Position numbers and translations under genes: made by a program. A stretch of DNA of 64,000 nt from Pseudodonghicola sp048268305 (lineage in GTDB: Bacteria; Pseudomonadota; Alphaproteobacteria; Rhodobacterales; Rhodobacteraceae): assembly GCF_048268305.1 (NCBI RefSeq), contig NZ_JBLWVT010000001.1, positions 434,001 to 498,000 of the forward strand, read 5' to 3'. This document shows positions 35,000 through 43,661 of this stretch, piece by piece (position 1 is the first letter of the stretch; every line of letters begins with the position of its first letter). The notes under the pieces were generated by a model. The model was not told the DNA's origin, searched no databases, and saw only the letters and a program-made list of their open reading frames with translations.

Positions 35000-35094
35000 A
35001 ATCACCCTTCCTGCCGGGGCAAACCGCCGCTTTCACGGGCGAGTCGCCGCAGGGGGCGGCAAGAAACGACGGATGCGACAGGAAAGGAAAGCTC

Positions 35095-36207
35095 ATGACG
35101 AGCGAGGCCGGAGCGATTGCGGCACACCCCATGCGGGGGCCGAACAAGTTCAAGCTGGGCGTGTTTTCGATGAACGCCGACGGTGGGCTGGCGCTGACCA
35201 AGGTGCCGGAACGCTGGTCGGCCAAATGGGAGGATGTCGCCGCCGCCGCCCGCATGGCGGATGAGGGCGGTCTGGACTTCCTGCTGCCGATCGCCCGCTG
35301 GAAGGGATTTGGCGGCGAGATGAACAGCCGCGAATATTCTTATGAGACCTTCACCTTTGCCGCGGCGCTTGCCGGCATCACCAAGCGGATCGCACTGTTT
35401 TCCACCGTGCACGTGCCGATGGTGCATCCGGTCTTCGCCGCGAAGGCGCTGGCGACGGTCGATCACGCCTCGAACGGGCGGGCCGGGCTGAATATCGTCT
35501 GCGGCTGGAACCCGGAGGAATTCGATCTCTTCGGTCTGGAGATGATCGAGAACCGCTATGATCAGGGGCTGGAGTGGTTCGACATCATCCAGCGCATCTA
35601 TACCGCGGACGAACCCTTCGATTACGAGGGCGAATATTATTCGCTGCGCAATGTCTCGGGCAAGCCGCGGCCGTTGCAGCAGCCGCGCCCGATCACGCTG
35701 AACGCCGCCTTCTCGCCTCCGGGTCGGGATTTCGCAGCCAAGGCGGCGGATTACCTGTTCACCACCTTCAACGAGATCGACAAGGCGCATGAGCCCTTGG
35801 ACGACATGAAGAAGCGCGGGGCGGAGCAGGGGCGCGACGTCGGCGTCTTCACCACCTGCTATGTGGTCTGCCGGCCGACCCAGGCCGAGGCAGAGGACTA
35901 TTATGACTATTATTCACGGCAGATGGCGGATGAGGAGAGCCTCGACATCTACATGGCCGGGAAGTCCAAATTCTCCAGTTCGCACGATCCCGAGACCTAC
36001 AAGCTCTATCGTCAGCGTTTCGCGGCGGGCGGTGGCTCCTATCCGCTGGTGGGCACGCCTGAAACCATCGCGGCCGAGATCGAGAAGATCGCGGGCGTCG
36101 GTTTTGCCGGCACGGCGCTGTCCTTCGTGAACTATCGCAACGAATTGCCCTTCTTCATCGACAAGGTCTTGCCGCTGCTGCGCGAGGCCGGTCTGCGCGA
36201 AAGCTGA
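35095..36207 (+). CDS. LLM flavin-dependent monooxygenase, RutA/SfnG-like
   Basis: This 370-aa luciferase-like TIM-barrel monooxygenase resembles RutA and SfnG: KLGVFSMNADGG at the N-terminus, DFLLPIARWKGFGG near residue 60, ATVDHASNGRAGLNIVCGW near 130, and NRYDQGLEWFDIIQRI. Enzymes of this group cleave C-N or C-S bonds in uracil, sulfones or sulfonates with reduced flavin. No reductase adjoins it; the only flavin reductase in view is at 32197-32730. A terminator follows 28 bp after the stop. A GTATAC motif upstream suggests control with the ABC operon. Confidence 0.9.
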   Translation: MTSEAGAIAAHPMRGPNKFKLGVFSMNADGGLALTKVPERWSAKWEDVAAAARMADEGGLDFLLPIARWKGFGGEMNSREYSYETFTFAAALAGITKRIALFSTVHVPMVHPVFAAKALATVDHASNGRAGLNIVCGWNPEEFDLFGLEMIENRYDQGLEWFDIIQRIYTADEPFDYEGEYYSLRNVSGKPRPLQQPRPITLNAAFSPPGRDFAAKAADYLFTTFNEIDKAHEPLDDMKKRGAEQGRDVGVFTTCYVVCRPTQAEAEDYYDYYSRQMADEESLDIYMAGKSKFSSSHDPETYKLYRQRFAAGGGSYPLVGTPETIAAEIEKIAGVGFAGTALSFVNYRNELPFFIDKVLPLLREAGLRES

Positions 36208-36235
36208 GCGGAGCTCCCCTGCGTTCAGATGACTG

Positions 36236-36270
36236 GCGCCCGCTTGACTGGATCAGGCGGGCGCTTTTTT
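36236..36270 (+). terminator. Terminator of the RutA-like gene
   Basis: GCGCCCGC (36236-36243) pairs with GCGGGCGC (36257-36264) and is followed directly by six T residues. It also lies near the 3' end of the convergent yeiH gene. Confidence 0.88.
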
Positions 36271-36282
36271 GCGGCAGGTGGG

Positions 36283-37290
36283 TCAGAGGATCAGGCTGGT
36301 GCCGAGCGCGCCGGCGCCGGCGATGAAGATCCAGCCGATCGCCCCCAGCAGCAGCGGCCGCGGCCCCTTGTGCAGCAGGCGTTTGAGGTGGGTCTCCATC
36401 CCCATCGCCCCCAGCGCCATGGTCAGGAAGAAGGTCGAGGCGGTCAGCAGCGCGCCGCGCAGCTCGGAGGGCAGGGTGATCACCGAGTTCAGCGCCGCGA
36501 CCGCCAGGAAGCCGAAGACGAACCACGGGATCGGCGCCTTTTGCGCGCCGCCCTCGACATTGCGGACCAGGCCGAGGCCGAGGATCAGGGGCGCCAGCAG
36601 CATCACCCGGGTCAGCTTGGCGATGGTCGCGGTCTCTCCCGCCGTGTCGCTGACCGAGAAGCCGGCGCCGACGGCCTGAGCGACTTCGTGCAGTGCCGAT
36701 CCGGTCCAGAGCCCGAAGGCGTGATCGTCGAAGCCGGTCAAGGGCATCAGCACCGGGAACAGCAGCATGGAGAGCGAACCGAAGATGGTGACGCAGGCGA
36801 TGGCATAGGCGACATCTTCGTCACTGCCGCGGGTCACCGTGTTCACCCCCATCACGGCGGAGGCGCCGCAGACCGAGGTGCCGGCGGCGATCAGCTCGCT
36901 CAGCTTGGCGCCGACCCCCAGCAGGCGGCCGACAAAGCGCACGAGGAAGAAGGTGGAAAACAGCACGGTGACGATCATCGCAAGGCCGGCGGGACCGACC
37001 GCGATCAGATCGCCCAGGGTCAGCCGGAAGCCCAACAGCACGATCCCCAGCCGCAGCACCGGTTTCATCGACAACGCCGTGCCGGGGCTGAGATTGGCCG
37101 GCAGCCCGACGGTATTGCGCAAAAGGATGCCCGCGACCATGGCCAGAACCATCGGGCTGAACAGGGCCGGCCTGCCGGTGATCTCCCAGATCAGGGTGGC
37201 GGCCAGTGCCAGACCGGCGCTGACCAGCAGCCCGGGCAAGGGGGGCCAGAGGCCGAGAGCTTTTGCGGCGGGGGCGGTTTGCTCGGTCAT
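36283..37290 (-). CDS. YeiH-family (UPF0324) putative sulfate exporter
   Basis: This 335-aa inner-membrane protein has about ten helices. Family motifs are present: GIVLLGFRLTLGDL near residue 105, AAGTSVCGASAVMGVNTVTRG near 150, and GSALHEVAQAVGAGFSVSD near 210. YeiH homologues are annotated as sulfate or sulfite-related exporters; direct proof is limited. The start at 37290 has GAGAGG eight bases upstream. It is divergent from a LysR gene, as yeiH is from yeiE. Export of sulfite or sulfate would suit neighbouring monooxygenases if they release sulfur, but that is speculation. Confidence 0.88.
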   Translation of the reverse strand: MTEQTAPAAKALGLWPPLPGLLVSAGLALAATLIWEITGRPALFSPMVLAMVAGILLRNTVGLPANLSPGTALSMKPVLRLGIVLLGFRLTLGDLIAVGPAGLAMIVTVLFSTFFLVRFVGRLLGVGAKLSELIAAGTSVCGASAVMGVNTVTRGSDEDVAYAIACVTIFGSLSMLLFPVLMPLTGFDDHAFGLWTGSALHEVAQAVGAGFSVSDTAGETATIAKLTRVMLLAPLILGLGLVRNVEGGAQKAPIPWFVFGFLAVAALNSVITLPSELRGALLTASTFFLTMALGAMGMETHLKRLLHKGPRPLLLGAIGWIFIAGAGALGTSLIL

Positions 37291-37347
37291 GGCGGGATCC
37301 TCTCTGGCCTGGCTGTGGACGAGGGGAGGATGACGGAATGATAACAA

Positions 37348-37364
37348 TCAATCCAACGGATTGA
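37348..37364. promoter_or_regulatory. LysR-type dyad between yeiH and its regulator
   Basis: TCAATCC (37348-37354) and GGATTGA (37358-37364) form a perfect 7-bp-arm dyad with three central bases, in the AT-rich divergent promoter. Its size suits a LysR recognition site. It lies 38 bp before the LysR start. Confidence 0.6.
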
Positions 37365-37401
37365 ATTTGTCAAATCATTCGATTTTTCTTATCATTATCG
37401 C

Positions 37402-38289
37402 ATGACCCTGGAACAAATCCGCATCTTCCTGGCGGTGGCAGAGCTGTGCCACGTCACCCGGGCCGCCGATCGGCTGGGGTTGACCCAATCGGCGGTCTCC
37501 GCCGCGATCTCGACGCTCGAGCGGCAGTATGACGTGCGGTTGTTCGACCGGGTCGGGCGCGGCATCGTGCTGACCGAAGAGGGGCGGGTGATGATCGGCG
37601 CCGCCCGCGCGCTGATGAACGAGGCCGAGACGGCGCGGTTGACGCTGATGGATCTGGCGCGGGAAACGCGCGGCCAGCTCAGGATCGCGGCGAGCCAGAC
37701 GATCGCCAGCTATTGGCTGCCGCGCTATCTGGCGCGGATGCACGACCTGCACCCGAGGGTCGATTTGACCCTGCGCCAGGGCAATACCGAAGAGGCCGCC
37801 CGCGCGGTTCTGGAGGGGAGCGCCGATCTTGGGTTCGTCGAAGGCGACTTGCCTCCTTCGGATCTGCGTCAGCGGGTCCTGGCGCGGGACGAATTGGTGC
37901 TGGTGCTGCCGCGCGATCACCCGCTGGCGCGCAAGCCCCGGTTGACGGCGGCGGACTATCGCGGCCTGCGTTGGCTGATGCGGGAAAAGGGCTCCGGCAC
38001 CCGCACGGTGATGGAGGCGCATCTGGCCGCGATGGGGCTGGCCGAGACGGATCTGGACGTGATCCTTGAGCTGCCCTCGAACGAGGCGATCCTGAACGCG
38101 ATCAGTGCCGGGTCTTCGGCGTCGATGCTGTCCTGGCGGGCGGTGCGGCAAAGCCGGACCTCCGGCTTGGCGCTGCGGCGGATCGGCTGGGCACCGCGGC
38201 CGCGCCGCGACTTCCGTGTGCTCAGCCATCCAGACCGCCACCGGACCCGGGCGGCGGCGGCCTTCCTTGATCTGCTGTCGGCGGGCTAG
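37402..38289 (+). CDS. LysR-family regulator (YeiE/CysB-like)
   Basis: This 295-aa LysR protein has the N-terminal winged helix (VTRAADRLGLTQSAVSAAISTLERQYDVRLFDR) and an effector domain with LRIAASQTIASYWLPRYLARMH, the pattern of the YeiE/Cbl-like group associated with sulfur metabolism. It is divergent from the YeiH-family exporter with a perfect dyad in between, so the exporter is its likely target. The stop lies 3 bp before the convergent end of the phosphodiesterase gene. Confidence 0.9.
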   Translation: MTLEQIRIFLAVAELCHVTRAADRLGLTQSAVSAAISTLERQYDVRLFDRVGRGIVLTEEGRVMIGAARALMNEAETARLTLMDLARETRGQLRIAASQTIASYWLPRYLARMHDLHPRVDLTLRQGNTEEAARAVLEGSADLGFVEGDLPPSDLRQRVLARDELVLVLPRDHPLARKPRLTAADYRGLRWLMREKGSGTRTVMEAHLAAMGLAETDLDVILELPSNEAILNAISAGSSASMLSWRAVRQSRTSGLALRRIGWAPRPRRDFRVLSHPDRHRTRAAAAFLDLLSAG

Positions 38290-38292
38290 GGG

Positions 38293-39069
38293 TCAGGCTG
38301 CGGCCACCGGCACCGTATGGCTGACCAGGCCATCGCCCGGCTGCCACAGGTGCATCATGTATTGCGCCGGCTCCCCGGTGAAGCGATAGGGCTGATCCGC
38401 GCGCAGGTCGAAGGCGATCTGATGCGAGGCGGAGGGGCTGACGCGCACCGGGGCGCCGCCGCATTCCCCCTGAATCGCGCGGTGCATATGGCCGCAGAGG
38501 ATCGCCTGCACCTGGCCGTGGGCGGCGATCAAGCGGGCCAGATCCTCGCGCCCGCTAAGAAGCCCCATGGAATCCATGTCTCGCAGGCCGGTGGTGATCG
38601 GCGGATGGTGCATGAAGATCAGCGCGGGCCGGTCGGCGCAGGCCTGCAGCCGATCCTCCAGCCAGCCCAGCCGATCGGAGCAGAGCACACCATGCGGCGC
38701 CCCTTCGACCAGCGTGTCGAGGCCGATGATCGCCAGCGGCAAGCTATCGTCATAGACACAGAGATGCCCCGCCGCGGTGCGACCCAGCATGTCGGGCAGC
38801 TCTGCCCACATCGGCGCGCGGGCGTCGTGATTGCCGGGCACGGCGCGCACCGGAATGCCGAGATCGCGCAGCCGGGCGCCGACATGGGCGTATTCCTCGG
38901 CGGTGGCATCCTCGCCCAGATCGCCGGAGAAGAGGATCAGATCGGGTCGCACCGGCTGCCGCGCCAGGCTGTCCATCAATCTGTCGAAGGCGGCGCCGGT
39001 GTCGAAGCGGTCGGCCAGCAGGCGGCCGCCGGTCAACACATGGGAATCGCTGATCTGAGCGAGCAACAT
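38293..39069 (-). CDS. GpdQ-like binuclear metallophosphodiesterase
   Basis: This 258-aa class III metallophosphoesterase carries the full binuclear metal set: Asp8, His10, Asp50, Asn80 and His81 (PGNHD), His154/155 (FMHHPP), His194 and His196 (CGHMH). The first four positions are numerically the same as in Enterobacter GpdQ, a glycerophosphodiesterase; the related CpdA acts on cyclic AMP. It is divergent from a Ugp-like ABC operon, which favours hydrolysis of imported glycerophosphodiesters. CpdA-type activity remains possible. No signal peptide is present, so it is cytoplasmic. Confidence 0.85.
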   Translation of the reverse strand: MLLAQISDSHVLTGGRLLADRFDTGAAFDRLMDSLARQPVRPDLILFSGDLGEDATAEEYAHVGARLRDLGIPVRAVPGNHDARAPMWAELPDMLGRTAAGHLCVYDDSLPLAIIGLDTLVEGAPHGVLCSDRLGWLEDRLQACADRPALIFMHHPPITTGLRDMDSMGLLSGREDLARLIAAHGQVQAILCGHMHRAIQGECGGAPVRVSPSASHQIAFDLRADQPYRFTGEPAQYMMHLWQPGDGLVSHTVPVAAA

Positions 39070-39407
39070 TGAGGGATCTCCCTGTGGGATTGGTTGGAAG
39101 TACGGCTCATCCTGCCGGGTTCTGATGGTTTCTGCACGGATTTCATGACGATTTCGCGTAAATTTGTGGCTTTGTATGCAGTTGTCACAAAAATTACGTG
39201 GAATTTGAGCAAGTGGGATTTGGAAACCTAACGAACCTACATCACCCTTCGGCCAGGGCCCTGTTCAGGTCATGAATGCGCAACCGCTCGAAACATCGGA
39301 TCACCCCCATTGAAACACGGTCAGAGAGCGCCGCAGCATCTGAGTACCCCATCGAAGGACTGATGCAGACTCCAAATGGTTTCCACGCAACGCAGAGAGG
39401 ATATCAG
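39070..39407. other. 338-bp divergent promoter region, phosphodiesterase/Ugp-like operon
   Basis: No gene is seen. The middle (39130-39240) is AT-richer and likely holds the promoters. The binding-protein start at 39408 is preceded by AGAGG. An open frame from 39276 joins the binding-protein gene in phase but lacks a ribosome site and would hide the signal peptide, so it is not taken as coding. Confidence 0.55.
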
Positions 39408-40712
39408 ATGACTTCCACAAAATCCAACATAAGCCGTCGCCGCCTGCTCGCTTCCGGCCTGGCCGCGCCCTTCGTCAGCATGATGCCGGGTCTCCTGACC
39501 CCGGCGCGTGCCGGCGAGACGGTGAAACTGCAGTTCATGTATCCGGTCGGCGTGTCGGGCGATATCAATACGATCATCTCCGGCATGATCAAGGAATTCA
39601 ACGACACCCATGATGGCGTCGAGGTCGAGGCGATCTATGCCGGGTCCTATGACAATACCGAGCAGAAGGTGATCACCGCGCTGGGCGTCGGCGAGCCGCC
39701 GGCGCTGTGGCTGCCGATCAACTCCTCGCTGCAGACCTTCCTGGGACTCGATGCGCTGGAGGATATCACCGCGCAGGCCAAGGCCGACGACATCTATCAG
39801 GACTTCATCGGTGGCTTCCTCGATACCGCGGTGTCGGATGATCGGCTCTACGGCCTGTCCTATCAGCCCTCCACCCCGGTGCTCTATTACAACATGGACG
39901 CCTTCAAGGCTGCCGGCATCACCAAGGCGCCGGAAACCTGGGACGAGCTGTTCGAGACCGCCAAGGCGCTGACCATTCGCGACGGCGACGAGTTGAAGCG
40001 CTGGGGCCTGATCATCGGCGGCGGCTGGCACGACTGGATGTTCGAAGGCTATTGCCGGCAGAACGGCCTGGTGCCGTGGGAAAAGGACAAGGTGCTGTGG
40101 GATCGCCCCGAGTCGGTCGAGGCGCTGAGCTTCTGGAAGACCATGGTGGACGCGGGCTGCATGGCGCCGGCCTCGACCTGGCAGGGCTCTGCCAACGACT
40201 TCATGGCCGGGTCCACCGCGATGCTCTATCACTCCACCGGCTCGCTCACCAACCTGCGCAAGTCCTCGCCCTTCGAGGTCGGCGTCGCCTTCATGCCGAA
40301 GAAGAAGCAATGGGGCGCGTCGCAAGGTGGCGGCCCGCTGATGATCGCCAAGAACCAGTCGGACGCCAAGAAAGAGGCCGCCTGGACCTTTGCGCGCTGG
40401 ATGACCAACACCAAGAACCAGTCGGAATGGTGCCGCGCGACCGGCTATCTGGCGGTGCGCAAGTCGGCCTGGGAAACCCCCGAGATGCAGCAGTACCTGA
40501 TCGAGGTGCCGCAGGCCAAGGTGGCGATGGAACAGGCGCAATATTCCGGCGCCTTCCTGCAGGTGCCGGCCTATTCGCGCGCCCGTGACGTGCTGAAAAG
40601 CGCCATCGACCGCACCCTGGCCGGCGAGATCGCGCCGCAGGCGGCGCTGGAGGGGGCCACCACCGAGGTGAACCGCGAGATCACCCGCGTGCTGCGCCGT
40701 CAGAAGAGCTGA
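39408..40712 (+). CDS. ABC transporter substrate-binding protein, UgpB/MalE-like
   Basis: This 434-aa periplasmic protein has a Tat-type signal (SRRRLLASGLAAPFVSMMPGLL, cleavage near the ARA-GET site) and the family 1 extracellular solute-binding fold. It contains FMYPVGVSGDINTIISGMI and VEVEAIYAGSYDNTEQKVI, typical of UgpB-like proteins that bind glycerol-3-phosphate or its diesters; other members bind sugars. The ATG at 39408 has AGAGG eight bases upstream. It heads an operon with two permeases, an ATPase, a DeoR regulator and a phosphatase. Confidence 0.88.
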   Translation: MTSTKSNISRRRLLASGLAAPFVSMMPGLLTPARAGETVKLQFMYPVGVSGDINTIISGMIKEFNDTHDGVEVEAIYAGSYDNTEQKVITALGVGEPPALWLPINSSLQTFLGLDALEDITAQAKADDIYQDFIGGFLDTAVSDDRLYGLSYQPSTPVLYYNMDAFKAAGITKAPETWDELFETAKALTIRDGDELKRWGLIIGGGWHDWMFEGYCRQNGLVPWEKDKVLWDRPESVEALSFWKTMVDAGCMAPASTWQGSANDFMAGSTAMLYHSTGSLTNLRKSSPFEVGVAFMPKKKQWGASQGGGPLMIAKNQSDAKKEAAWTFARWMTNTKNQSEWCRATGYLAVRKSAWETPEMQQYLIEVPQAKVAMEQAQYSGAFLQVPAYSRARDVLKSAIDRTLAGEIAPQAALEGATTEVNREITRVLRRQKS

Positions 40713-40731
40713 TTCCCCCTTCGCCAAGGAG

Positions 40732-40759
40732 GGGCGCGGGCCGTTGCCGGTTCGCGCCC
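40732..40759 (+). terminator. Intercistronic hairpin after the UgpB-like gene
   Basis: GGGCGCG (40732-40738) pairs with CGCGCCC (40753-40759) in the 74-bp gap before the first permease. No T run follows, so stabilisation of the binding-protein message is more likely than full termination. Confidence 0.5.
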
Positions 40760-40786
40760 GTCACCCGTTTCCCCAAGGATAAAAGA

Positions 40787-41689
40787 ATGGCCCAGAGTTT
40801 CGCCCAGACGCGCCGGAAAGAGGTTCTGCTGGCTTACGCCCTGCTGCTTCCCTCGCTCGTCTTTCTTGCCGTCTTCACCTATTGGCCGATCCTGCGGTCG
40901 ATCTGGTTCAGCCTGCACGATGTGCTGCTGGGCGATCCCGAGATGTATTGGCTGGGGGCGGAGAACTATATCCGCCTGCTCGAGGACCGGCTGTTCTGGA
41001 AGGTGCTGGGCAATACCGCCTTCTACACGCTGACGACGATCCCGCTGTCGATCGCGGTGGCGCTGCTGCTGGCGGTGGCGCTCGACAGCAAGCTGCGCGG
41101 CATGGCGGTCTATCGCTCGGCCTTCTTCTATCCGGTGATGATCCCCTCGGTCGCGGCCGGTATGGTCTGGGTGTTTCTCTATGCCCCCGGCTATGGCCCG
41201 ATCAACGAGGCGCTGACCACCTTCGGCCTGCCGCGGCTCGACTGGCTTTACGACAGAAAATGGGCGCTGCCGGCGATCGTGATCATGAGCATCTGGAAAT
41301 ATTCGGGCTATTTCATGCTGATCCTGCTGGCGGCGCTGAAGCTGGTGCCCTCGGACCTTTACGAGGCGGCGCGGCTCGACGGGGTGAGTGGATGGCAGCG
41401 GCTTCTCCACATCACCGTGCCGCTGATCTCTCCGACGCTCTATTTCGTCATCGTGATCGGGATTCTGCACAGCTATCAGATCTTCGATTATGTCTATGTG
41501 ATGACCCAGGGCGGCCCCGCCGATAGCACCAATGTGCTGACCTTCTACATCTATCAGAACGGCTTTCAGTATCAGGACATCGGCTATGCCTCGGCGCTGG
41601 CCAATGCGCTCCTGGTCTTCGTGCTCGGCGTGATCGGGCTGGTTGCCGTCACCCTGGGCCGCCGGGTCCATTATCTGGGAGAACGCTGA
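40787..41689 (+). CDS. ABC transporter permease, UgpA/MalF-like
   Basis: This 300-aa inner-membrane permease has six helices and the EAA loop near residue 190 (YEAARLDGVSGWQRLLHITVPLISP). The N-terminal helix pattern AYALLLPSLVFLAVFTYWPILRSIWFS is that of the first sugar-type permease. Its stop overlaps the next start by one base (TGATG). It forms a heterodimer with the following gene product. Confidence 0.93.
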   Translation: MAQSFAQTRRKEVLLAYALLLPSLVFLAVFTYWPILRSIWFSLHDVLLGDPEMYWLGAENYIRLLEDRLFWKVLGNTAFYTLTTIPLSIAVALLLAVALDSKLRGMAVYRSAFFYPVMIPSVAAGMVWVFLYAPGYGPINEALTTFGLPRLDWLYDRKWALPAIVIMSIWKYSGYFMLILLAALKLVPSDLYEAARLDGVSGWQRLLHITVPLISPTLYFVIVIGILHSYQIFDYVYVMTQGGPADSTNVLTFYIYQNGFQYQDIGYASALANALLVFVLGVIGLVAVTLGRRVHYLGER

Positions 41690-42555
41690 TGCGCGATCTG
41701 ACCCCGGCCGCCACCCCGGCGCGCCGTCCCGCCCTGCGCAGGCTCTTGCGCGAGAAATGGCTGCATCTGCTGCTGGTGCCGCTGGCGCTTTTGTGGCTGA
41801 GCCCGCTGATCTGGATCGTCATCACCTCGCTCAAGACCAATGCCGAAGTGTTCGACCAGGCCGCCGGCTTCTGGCCGAAGGCATTGAATTTCGCCAACTA
41901 TCCCAACACGCTCGCGGTGGCGCCCTTTGGCACCTATCTGATCAACTCGGTGATTGTCACTGGCTCGATCCTGACCGGGCAGATCGTCACCATCACGCTT
42001 GCGGCCTATGCCTTTGCGCGGCTGGAGTTTCCGTTCAAGAACGCGCTTTTCACCCTGTTCCTGCTGCAGGTGATGTTCCCGATCTATGCGATCTTCCTGA
42101 CCAACTTCGTCACCCTGCGCGAAATGGGGCTAGTCAATACCCTGCCGGCGATGATCGTGCCTTTCGTCGCCTCGGGCTATGGCACCTTCATGCTGCGGCA
42201 GAGCTTTCGGCAAGTCCCGTCCGAGCTGTCGGATGCGGCGCGGCTGGATGGCTGCGGGCATTTCAGCATCCTGTGGCATGTCTATCTGCCGCTGGTGAAG
42301 CCGACGCTGATCGCCTTCGGCATCATCTCTGTCGTCACCCACTGGAACGATTACATGTGGCCGCTTCTGGTCACCAACTCGGAAAGCGTGCGCACCCTGC
42401 CGATCGGGCTGGGGTTGCTGGCCAAGGCCGACAGCGGCGCCGACTGGCCGCGGCTGATGGCCGGAACCACTCTCGTGGTATCGCCGCTGCTGCTGCTTTT
42501 CGTGATCTTCCAGCGTCGTTTCATCGACAGCTTCATGCATACCGGCGTCAAGTGA
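41689..42555 (+). CDS. ABC transporter permease, UgpE/MalG-like
   Basis: This 288-aa second permease has the EAA loop LSDAARLDGCGHFSILWHVYLPLVKPTLIA near residue 185 and the TWNDYMWPL-like block (HWNDYMWPLL), both typical of the MalG group. It follows the first permease with a one-base overlap and precedes the ATPase gene by 21 bp. Confidence 0.93.
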   Translation: MRDLTPAATPARRPALRRLLREKWLHLLLVPLALLWLSPLIWIVITSLKTNAEVFDQAAGFWPKALNFANYPNTLAVAPFGTYLINSVIVTGSILTGQIVTITLAAYAFARLEFPFKNALFTLFLLQVMFPIYAIFLTNFVTLREMGLVNTLPAMIVPFVASGYGTFMLRQSFRQVPSELSDAARLDGCGHFSILWHVYLPLVKPTLIAFGIISVVTHWNDYMWPLLVTNSESVRTLPIGLGLLAKADSGADWPRLMAGTTLVVSPLLLLFVIFQRRFIDSFMHTGVK

Positions 42556-42576
42556 CGCCAGAACCGGAGACCCCTC

Positions 42577-43647
42577 ATGGCGACCGTCCAACTCAAGAAC
42601 ATCTGCAAGTCCTACGCCAAGCGCGAGACGGTGCATGACATCAACCTGACCATCGAGGATCACGAATTCATGGTGCTGGTCGGCCCGTCGGGCTGCGGCA
42701 AGTCCACCACGCTTCGGATGATCGCGGGGCTTGAGGATATCACCTCGGGCCAGTTGCTGATCGACGGGGTGGATGTCACCGACACCGCGCCGCAGAAGCG
42801 CGATATCGCCATGGTGTTCCAGAGCTATGCGCTCTACCCGCATATGACGGCCTATCGGAACATGGCCTTCGGGCTGATGAAGACCACCCGGCTGAGCAAG
42901 GCCGAGATCGACGCGCGCATCCGCGAGGCGGCCGAGATCCTGCATATCACCGACCTGCTCGACCGCCGACCGAAGGAGCTGTCGGGCGGCGAACGCCAGC
43001 GGGTGGCGATCGGTCGGGCGCTGGTGCGCCAGCCCAAGGTGTTCCTGTTCGACGAACCGCTGTCGAACCTCGATGCCAAGCTGCGCAACCGCATGCGCGG
43101 AGAGCTGAAGCGGCTGCATCAGGAACTGGGGCTGACGGTGATCTATGTCACCCATGACCAGATCGAGGCGATGACATTGGGCACCCGCGTTGCAATGATG
43201 TCGAAGGGGCAGTTGCAGCAGGTCGGCGCGCCGATGGAGATCTACATGCGCCCGTCGAACACCTTTGTCGCCACCTTCATCGGGTCGCCGGAAATGGGGC
43301 TGGTGCCCTGCCGCAGCGATGGGGCGGGGCGGATCGGCCACGCCGCCTTCGGTGCCGGGATCGACGTTGGCGGCGAGCTGCCCGACGAGGTGATCCTGGG
43401 CGTGCGGCCGGAGGAGATCAGCTTTGTCACCGCCGCGGCCGGCATGGCGCGCGGCCGGGTCGAGCGGACCGAGCTGATCGGTGCCGAGGCGCTGGTCGAA
43501 GTGGCGCTGGGCGCGGATCGGGTGGTGGTGAAAAGCCCGGTGGCCCTGGCCCCCGAGGCCGGCAGCGAAGTGGGGTTGGATTTCGACCTCAGCCGCGCGA
43601 GATTGTTTCACGCGGGAACCGGTCAGGCCATCGCGAGCGAGGCCTGA
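42577..43647 (+). CDS. ABC transporter ATPase, UgpC/MalK-like
   Basis: This 356-aa ATPase has Walker A GPSGCGKST at 36-44, the signature LSGGERQRV from 135, Walker B followed by DEPLSNLDAKLRNRMR, and a C-terminal TOBE-type regulatory domain from about residue 240. It has the length and full motif set of the CUT1 subfamily. GGAG lies upstream of the ATG. It energises the two permeases. Confidence 0.95.
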   Translation: MATVQLKNICKSYAKRETVHDINLTIEDHEFMVLVGPSGCGKSTTLRMIAGLEDITSGQLLIDGVDVTDTAPQKRDIAMVFQSYALYPHMTAYRNMAFGLMKTTRLSKAEIDARIREAAEILHITDLLDRRPKELSGGERQRVAIGRALVRQPKVFLFDEPLSNLDAKLRNRMRGELKRLHQELGLTVIYVTHDQIEAMTLGTRVAMMSKGQLQQVGAPMEIYMRPSNTFVATFIGSPEMGLVPCRSDGAGRIGHAAFGAGIDVGGELPDEVILGVRPEEISFVTAAAGMARGRVERTELIGAEALVEVALGADRVVVKSPVALAPEAGSEVGLDFDLSRARLFHAGTGQAIASEA

Positions 43648-43661
43648 TCAAGGGGGGAGAG

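Noticed and set aside
39172..39188. Possible Pho box (TTTGTAT and TTGTCAC 11 bp apart) before the Ugp-like operon
   Set aside because: The first half matches the CTGTCAT consensus poorly. Phosphate control is attractive but not supported by sequence.
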